A stretch of 18,397 bases of DNA from an uncultured Lacibacter sp. (GTDB taxonomy: Bacteria; Bacteroidota; Bacteroidia; Chitinophagales; Chitinophagaceae): assembly GCF_946479605.1 (NCBI RefSeq), contig NZ_CAMLGT010000043.1, positions 1 through 18,397 on the forward strand. The letters are read 5' to 3'. Below the pieces are notes generated by a model. The model was not told the origin of the DNA. It worked only from the letters and a program-made list of their open reading frames with translations, and did no database searches. The position numbers were made by a program, and so were the translations under genes. Positions 14,699 to 18,397 of this stretch are shown piece by piece. Position 1 is the first letter of the stretch. Each line of letters begins with the position of its first letter.

Positions 14699-16069
14699 TT
14701 ACTCTTCAATTTTCTTTTTCAAATCCTGCAACACCGCATCAATATCCCCTGCTCCTGCTGTTACAAATACTGTATTACTATTAACTTTTGCTTTTATACT
14801 GTTCAACAATTCTTCTTTTGTCAACACTTGTTTCTTTTCCAGCTTCATCTTGTTTAAGATGAGTTCACTTGTTACACCTTCAATCGGTAATTCACGTGCT
14901 GGATAAATCGGCAACAGTATTACTTCATCTGCCATATCCAGACTTGCTGCAAAACCATCAGCTAAATCTCTTGTTCTGGTAAACAAGTGTGGCTGAAATA
15001 CCAGTACCAGTTTCTTATCTGCAAACAAACTTCTTGCACCTGTGATTAATGCTTTCAATTCTTCAGGATGATGTGCATAATCATCTACAAACACCACCTC
15101 ACCTTCACCCGGAGAAATCACATATTCAAATCTTCTCTTCACTCCTTTAAATGCAGCTACTGCATCTTTTATCTTTTCATCTTCAATCTTCAATACATGT
15201 GCTACGGCAATTGCAGCCAATGCATTTTCTACATTGTGCAAACCACCTACATTCAGCAGCACATCTTTCAACAACCAATCGCCAAATACTACATCAAACA
15301 CATAGCTGCCATTCTGCACTTTCAGATTGACTGCATGAACCGTTGCGTTCACCTCATTGAGGTGATACGTGATGTGATTGTCTGCAACCAAATCATTATA
15401 TCGCTTCAACCCATGTTTGCTGATGAGCCATCCACCGGGTTTAATTTTCCGTGTAAACTCGATGAACGCTTCTTCCATTGCTTCGGCTGTTCCATAGATG
15501 TCTAAATGATCGGGATCCATGGCGGTAATCACTGCTACATCCGGACTGAGCTTGTGGAATGAACGATCGTATTCATCAGCTTCCACCACGCACACATTAT
15601 TATCGCTTGCCCAAAAGTTGCTGTTGTAGTTTACCGCAATGCCGCCGAGGAAAGCATTACAACCAAAACCACTGTTACGCAGTAAATGCCCCGTCATTGT
15701 ACTGATGGTTGTTTTACCATGCGTACCAGCTACGCAGATGTTCAAAGAACTTTGTGTAATAATCTGCAATACATCACTCCGCTTTACCACACTGTAACCA
15801 TTCTGCAGATAATACTGATACTCTTTATGCTCCTTTGGAATAGCAGGCGTATACACTACTAACTGCACATCCTTTGGAATCAAGTCTACTTCTTCGCTGT
15901 AATGAATCGCAATTCCTTCAGCTTCCAGTTGTGCTGTAAGCGGCGTTACTGTTTTATCGTACCCACTTACCCGCACTCCTTTTTCATTAAAGAACCTTGC
16001 CAGTGCACTCATGCCGATGCCACCGATCCCTACGAAGTACACTGCTTTTATATCGTTCAACTGAATCAT
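14699..16069 (-). CDS. murC: UDP-N-acetylmuramate-L-alanine ligase MurC
   Basis: MurC adds the first residue, L-Ala, to UDP-MurNAc in the cytosol, using ATP. 456 residues from ATG 16069, which overlaps the murG stop by ATGA. Domain 1 binds UDP with GIGGIGMS (14-21). The ATP P-loop is GTHGKTT (115-121). The central domain has EADEYD (163-168), supplying metal ligands, and DPDHLDIYG (185-193). Domain 3 carries DDYAHHPEEL, with the conserved His pair. Length equals the usual 450-490. Order murG-murC-ftsQ is standard for Bacteroidota. All key residues are present, so it should be the essential housekeeping copy. Confidence 0.97.
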   Translation of the reverse strand: MIQLNDIKAVYFVGIGGIGMSALARFFNEKGVRVSGYDKTVTPLTAQLEAEGIAIHYSEEVDLIPKDVQLVVYTPAIPKEHKEYQYYLQNGYSVVKRSDVLQIITQSSLNICVAGTHGKTTISTMTGHLLRNSGFGCNAFLGGIAVNYNSNFWASDNNVCVVEADEYDRSFHKLSPDVAVITAMDPDHLDIYGTAEAMEEAFIEFTRKIKPGGWLISKHGLKRYNDLVADNHITYHLNEVNATVHAVNLKVQNGSYVFDVVFGDWLLKDVLLNVGGLHNVENALAAIAVAHVLKIEDEKIKDAVAAFKGVKRRFEYVISPGEGEVVFVDDYAHHPEELKALITGARSLFADKKLVLVFQPHLFTRTRDLADGFAASLDMADEVILLPIYPARELPIEGVTSELILNKMKLEKKQVLTKEELLNSIKAKVNSNTVFVTAGAGDIDAVLQDLKKKIEE

Positions 16070-17160
16070 TTCTTTATCAACTTCAATACTTCTGTTGCAA
16101 TTACGGTGTCAGCATCTGCCACACCCAGTTTTGCAATCTGTTGTTTCAATTCGTTTTGTTTTGCTTCATCTTTTGCCAAAGCAATGATGCTGCTCACCAA
16201 CTTTTCTTTTGCTTCACTATCCTTCACCATCAGTCCGGCATGCTTCTCTACTAAATGTTGAGCATTCACTGTTTGATGATCTTCTGCAGCATGTGGGTAA
16301 GGAACAAGCACAGCAGGCTTTGCTACTAAACAGATCTCAGCAATCGCCATAGCGCCTGCTCTTGAAATCACCACATCAGCAGCGGCGTAAGCATTCTCCA
16401 TTTCCTTTATAAAATCATTCACCCACACATTTGCTTTGCCGTTGGCTCTTGCTTTGCCTTGTGCTGCATAAGGCTTGCCTGTTTGCCAAATCAACTGCAG
16501 ATCGTTTTTTTCAAACCGATCGATGCCTGCATCAATAGCTTCGTTGATACTTTTGGCACCGAGACTACCACCAACCACCAGCACTGTTTTCTTATCAGTA
16601 TTCAAACCAAAAAACTCCAATCCTTCTTCCTTACTTACTGTTGCATGTGCAATTGCTGCACGAACAGGATTACCCGTGATCATCAACTTATCTGCAGGAA
16701 AAAACTTTTGCATTTGATCACTTGCCACAAACACTTTCGTTGCCTTTTTTCCCAGCAGGATATTGCTCTTGCCTGCAAACGAATTGCTTTCATGAATGAA
16801 GGTTGCAATGCCTTTGCTTTGTGCAAAACGCAATACCGGAAAGCTGGAATAACCACCTACTCCTATCACTGCATCGGGCTGAAAGTTGTTTATGATGTTA
16901 CGCACCTGAAAAAAACTCTTTACCAGCTTTAACGGCAAACCGATGTTTTTTATCAAAGAACTTCTGTTAAAACCTGCAATATCCAACCCCTCTATTTTGT
17001 AACCCGCCTGTGGCACTTTCTCCATTTCCATTTTTCCCTTTGCACCAACAAACAGGATCTCTGCATCGGGTTGCTGTTTTTTAATGGCATTGGCAATTGC
17101 AATGGCAGGAAAAATATGTCCGCCCGTACCACCACCTGCCAAGATCACTTTCACACTCAT
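16066..17160 (-). CDS. murG: Lipid II glycosyltransferase MurG
   Basis: MurG transfers GlcNAc from UDP-GlcNAc to lipid I on the inner face of the membrane, giving lipid II. 364 residues from ATG 17160, overlapping the ftsW stop by ATGA. The N-terminal Rossmann half has the acceptor loop GGGTGGHIFP (9-18), VGGYSSFP (101-108) and HESNSFAGKSN (123-133), where most homologues read HEQN. The C-terminal half has the second Gly loop VVGGSLGAKSINE (195-207) and the UDP-GlcNAc site SRAGAMAIAE (266-275) with PHAAEDHQTVNA (289-300). Overlaps with ftsW and murC mean that these three are translationally linked, so lipid II synthesis and its polymerisation at the septum are co-regulated. Confidence 0.97.
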   Translation of the reverse strand: MSVKVILAGGGTGGHIFPAIAIANAIKKQQPDAEILFVGAKGKMEMEKVPQAGYKIEGLDIAGFNRSSLIKNIGLPLKLVKSFFQVRNIINNFQPDAVIGVGGYSSFPVLRFAQSKGIATFIHESNSFAGKSNILLGKKATKVFVASDQMQKFFPADKLMITGNPVRAAIAHATVSKEEGLEFFGLNTDKKTVLVVGGSLGAKSINEAIDAGIDRFEKNDLQLIWQTGKPYAAQGKARANGKANVWVNDFIKEMENAYAAADVVISRAGAMAIAEICLVAKPAVLVPYPHAAEDHQTVNAQHLVEKHAGLMVKDSEAKEKLVSSIIALAKDEAKQNELKQQIAKLGVADADTVIATEVLKLIKK

Positions 17161-18397
17161 GCCAGTTCCTCCTTTGCCGGTTCTGCTGAACCTTCTGCAT
17201 CTTCTACATTTCTCGCCACACTTAAAATGATCCCTATTGATAAACAGGTAAACAGAAAACTACTACCACCCATACTCACCAATGGAAGTGTTACACCTGT
17301 TACAGGAAATAATCCCACATTTACCGCCATATTCGTCATTGCTTGTATTACAAGTGTAAAACTCAACGCCAACGCCAGGAATGCACCAAACGCATACGGA
17401 CATTTCCTGAACAACCGGATACTCCTGAACAGAAACACCATGTAGATAAACACAATGAATGCTGCACCAATTATTCCATACTCTTCAATAATGATAGCAT
17501 AGATATAATCGGAATAAGGATGTGGTAAGAAATTGCGTTGCTCACTGTTACCCGGACCAAGACCAAACATGCCACCTTTTGCTACTGCAATTTTTGCCTG
17601 TAATACCTGGTACGGTGCTTCACTCTTTTCGGCATACATAAAATCCTGCACACGCTTGATCCATGTTGGAATACGTCCTGCAGATAAAACCGCAGGCAGT
17701 TCTTTTGTTTTTCCTTCAGTCTTATCGTAATAAGCGCCTGCAATGGAAATAAGAATAATAACCGGTACTGCTACTGCAGCACCAACCAATGCAATGTGCT
17801 TGAAACTTACACGACCAATGAAGAGCAACAACATACTTGTTGCACCGGTGAGCAATGCCGTTGATAAGTTTGCCGGAGCAATTAATCCGCAAATAATCAC
17901 CACCGGTATCATTAACGGAAGAAATCCTTTCTTAAAATCTTTGATCACATCCTGTTTCTTCGATAATAATCTCGACAGATACATAAACAAAGCCAGCTTG
18001 GCAATGTCTGATGTTTGTACTGTAAGATTGATGATGGGCAATTTGATCCAGCGACTGCCGTCGTTGATCTTTGCACCAAAGAACAAGGTGTAAATGAGCA
18101 GCACTATGGAGACGTAGAATAACATCTTTGCCACTCTTGAATAAATGGTATAATTAACACGGTGGGCAAAATAAACAATGATGATGCCAAGCGTGATAAA
18201 GGCGATCTGTTTAAACAAATAAACAAATGTGTTGCCTTTGTATAATTTATAAGCTAATGAGTTAGTGGCGCTGTACACTACCAGCATACTCACCAGCGAC
18301 AGTACCACTACAATGGCCCAAATCACTTTATCGCCACGGGTTTTATCCCGCAGCCCTGCCGGTGAAAATTTAGATGATATGTTTGCGATTTGACTCA
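17157..18397 (-). CDS. ftsW: Peptidoglycan glycosyltransferase FtsW (5' end beyond window)
   Basis: FtsW is the SEDS-family polymerase that makes septal glycan strands from lipid II together with a class b PBP. The frame stays open to the right edge. A GTG at 18326 lies inside the family's conserved TRGDKVIWAIVVVLSL segment, so it is not the start; the true one is outside. About 413 residues are visible with roughly ten membrane helices. Marks: the large loop with GPGNSEQRNFLPHPYSDYIY, where SDYIYAIIIEE holds the conserved Asp region, and the SEDS signature LFPVTGVTLPLVSMGGSS near the end. The tail is short and acidic (EDAEGSAEPAKEELA). RodA is the main alternative, but the dcw position, just before murG, favours FtsW. 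Confidence 0.95.
   Translation of the reverse strand, partial: SQIANISSKFSPAGLRDKTRGDKVIWAIVVVLSLVSMLVVYSATNSLAYKLYKGNTFVYLFKQIAFITLGIIIVYFAHRVNYTIYSRVAKMLFYVSIVLLIYTLFFGAKINDGSRWIKLPIINLTVQTSDIAKLALFMYLSRLLSKKQDVIKDFKKGFLPLMIPVVIICGLIAPANLSTALLTGATSMLLLFIGRVSFKHIALVGAAVAVPVIILISIAGAYYDKTEGKTKELPAVLSAGRIPTWIKRVQDFMYAEKSEAPYQVLQAKIAVAKGGMFGLGPGNSEQRNFLPHPYSDYIYAIIIEEYGIIGAAFIVFIYMVFLFRSIRLFRKCPYAFGAFLALALSFTLVIQAMTNMAVNVGLFPVTGVTLPLVSMGGSSFLFTCLSIGIILSVARNVEDAEGSAEPAKEELA

Noticed and set aside
18324..18326. GTG as the start of FtsW
   Set aside because: The frame continues to the window edge and the preceding codons encode the conserved TRGDK segment, so the start lies outside.
1..18397. CRISPR array, insertion sequence, prophage or integrase
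   Set aside because: No regularly spaced direct repeats, transposase motifs, attachment-site duplications or phage genes were seen, including next to the tRNA, where integration would be expected.

Overview
The window looks like a chromosomal piece of a Bacteroidota genome, most likely Chitinophagaceae-like; the family-level guess is inference, not proof. Four things point there. Shine-Dalgarno sites are largely absent before genes. Several intergenic regions carry matches to the Bacteroidota promoter consensus TTTG / TAnnTTTG. The division and wall genes run ftsW-murG-murC-ftsQ-ftsA-ftsZ. FtsZ has a very long acidic Pro/Val/Glu/Gln-rich linker. Nothing suggests a recent mobile element: I see no transposase, integrase, phage gene or CRISPR array.

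Left part (1-3086). The 3' portion of a membrane histidine kinase gene enters from the left on the + strand. It is followed by a tRNA-Leu with anticodon GAG and a strong, probably bidirectional terminator. Two genes for exported proteins lie on the - strand: a probable beta-barrel outer-membrane protein and an Ala/Lys/Asn-rich low-complexity secreted protein with an 11-residue rhythm. Each has its own hairpin terminator nearby.

Middle (3087-9800). A two-gene - strand operon encodes an LpxR-family lipid A deacylase (signal peptide, outer membrane) followed by a subtilisin-family protease with no signal peptide. Divergent from it is a small four-helix membrane protein with an inverted repeat and a -7 match in front. 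A + strand run then encodes a cupin-8/JmjC-like putative Fe(II)/2-oxoglutarate hydroxylase, a CPBP-family membrane protein whose first motif-1 Glu is Tyr, and a classical short-chain dehydrogenase; the last two overlap by ATGA. An extended-SDR epimerase/dehydratase-like gene converges on the dehydrogenase with a 10-bp overlap of the 3' ends.

Right part (9970-18397, all - strand). This is the distal half of a division and cell wall (dcw) cluster, read right to left: ftsW (its start lies beyond the window), murG, murC, ftsQ, ftsA, ftsZ. ftsW/murG and murG/murC overlap by ATGA, and murC/ftsQ are 5 bp apart, so these four look translationally coupled. The ftsQ-ftsA and ftsA-ftsZ spacers are longer (about 160 and 110 bp) and hold repeat-like sequence. 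The cluster ends with a hairpin terminator after ftsZ. FtsW and MurG/MurC serve septal peptidoglycan and lipid II synthesis; FtsQ, FtsA and FtsZ build the divisome.

I found no clearly new system. The observations most worth following are the LpxR/leaderless subtilase pair, the CPBP protein with an altered catalytic motif, the hendecad-like secreted protein, the internal position of the FtsZ C-terminal conserved peptide, and repeat or start-stop elements in the dcw spacers.
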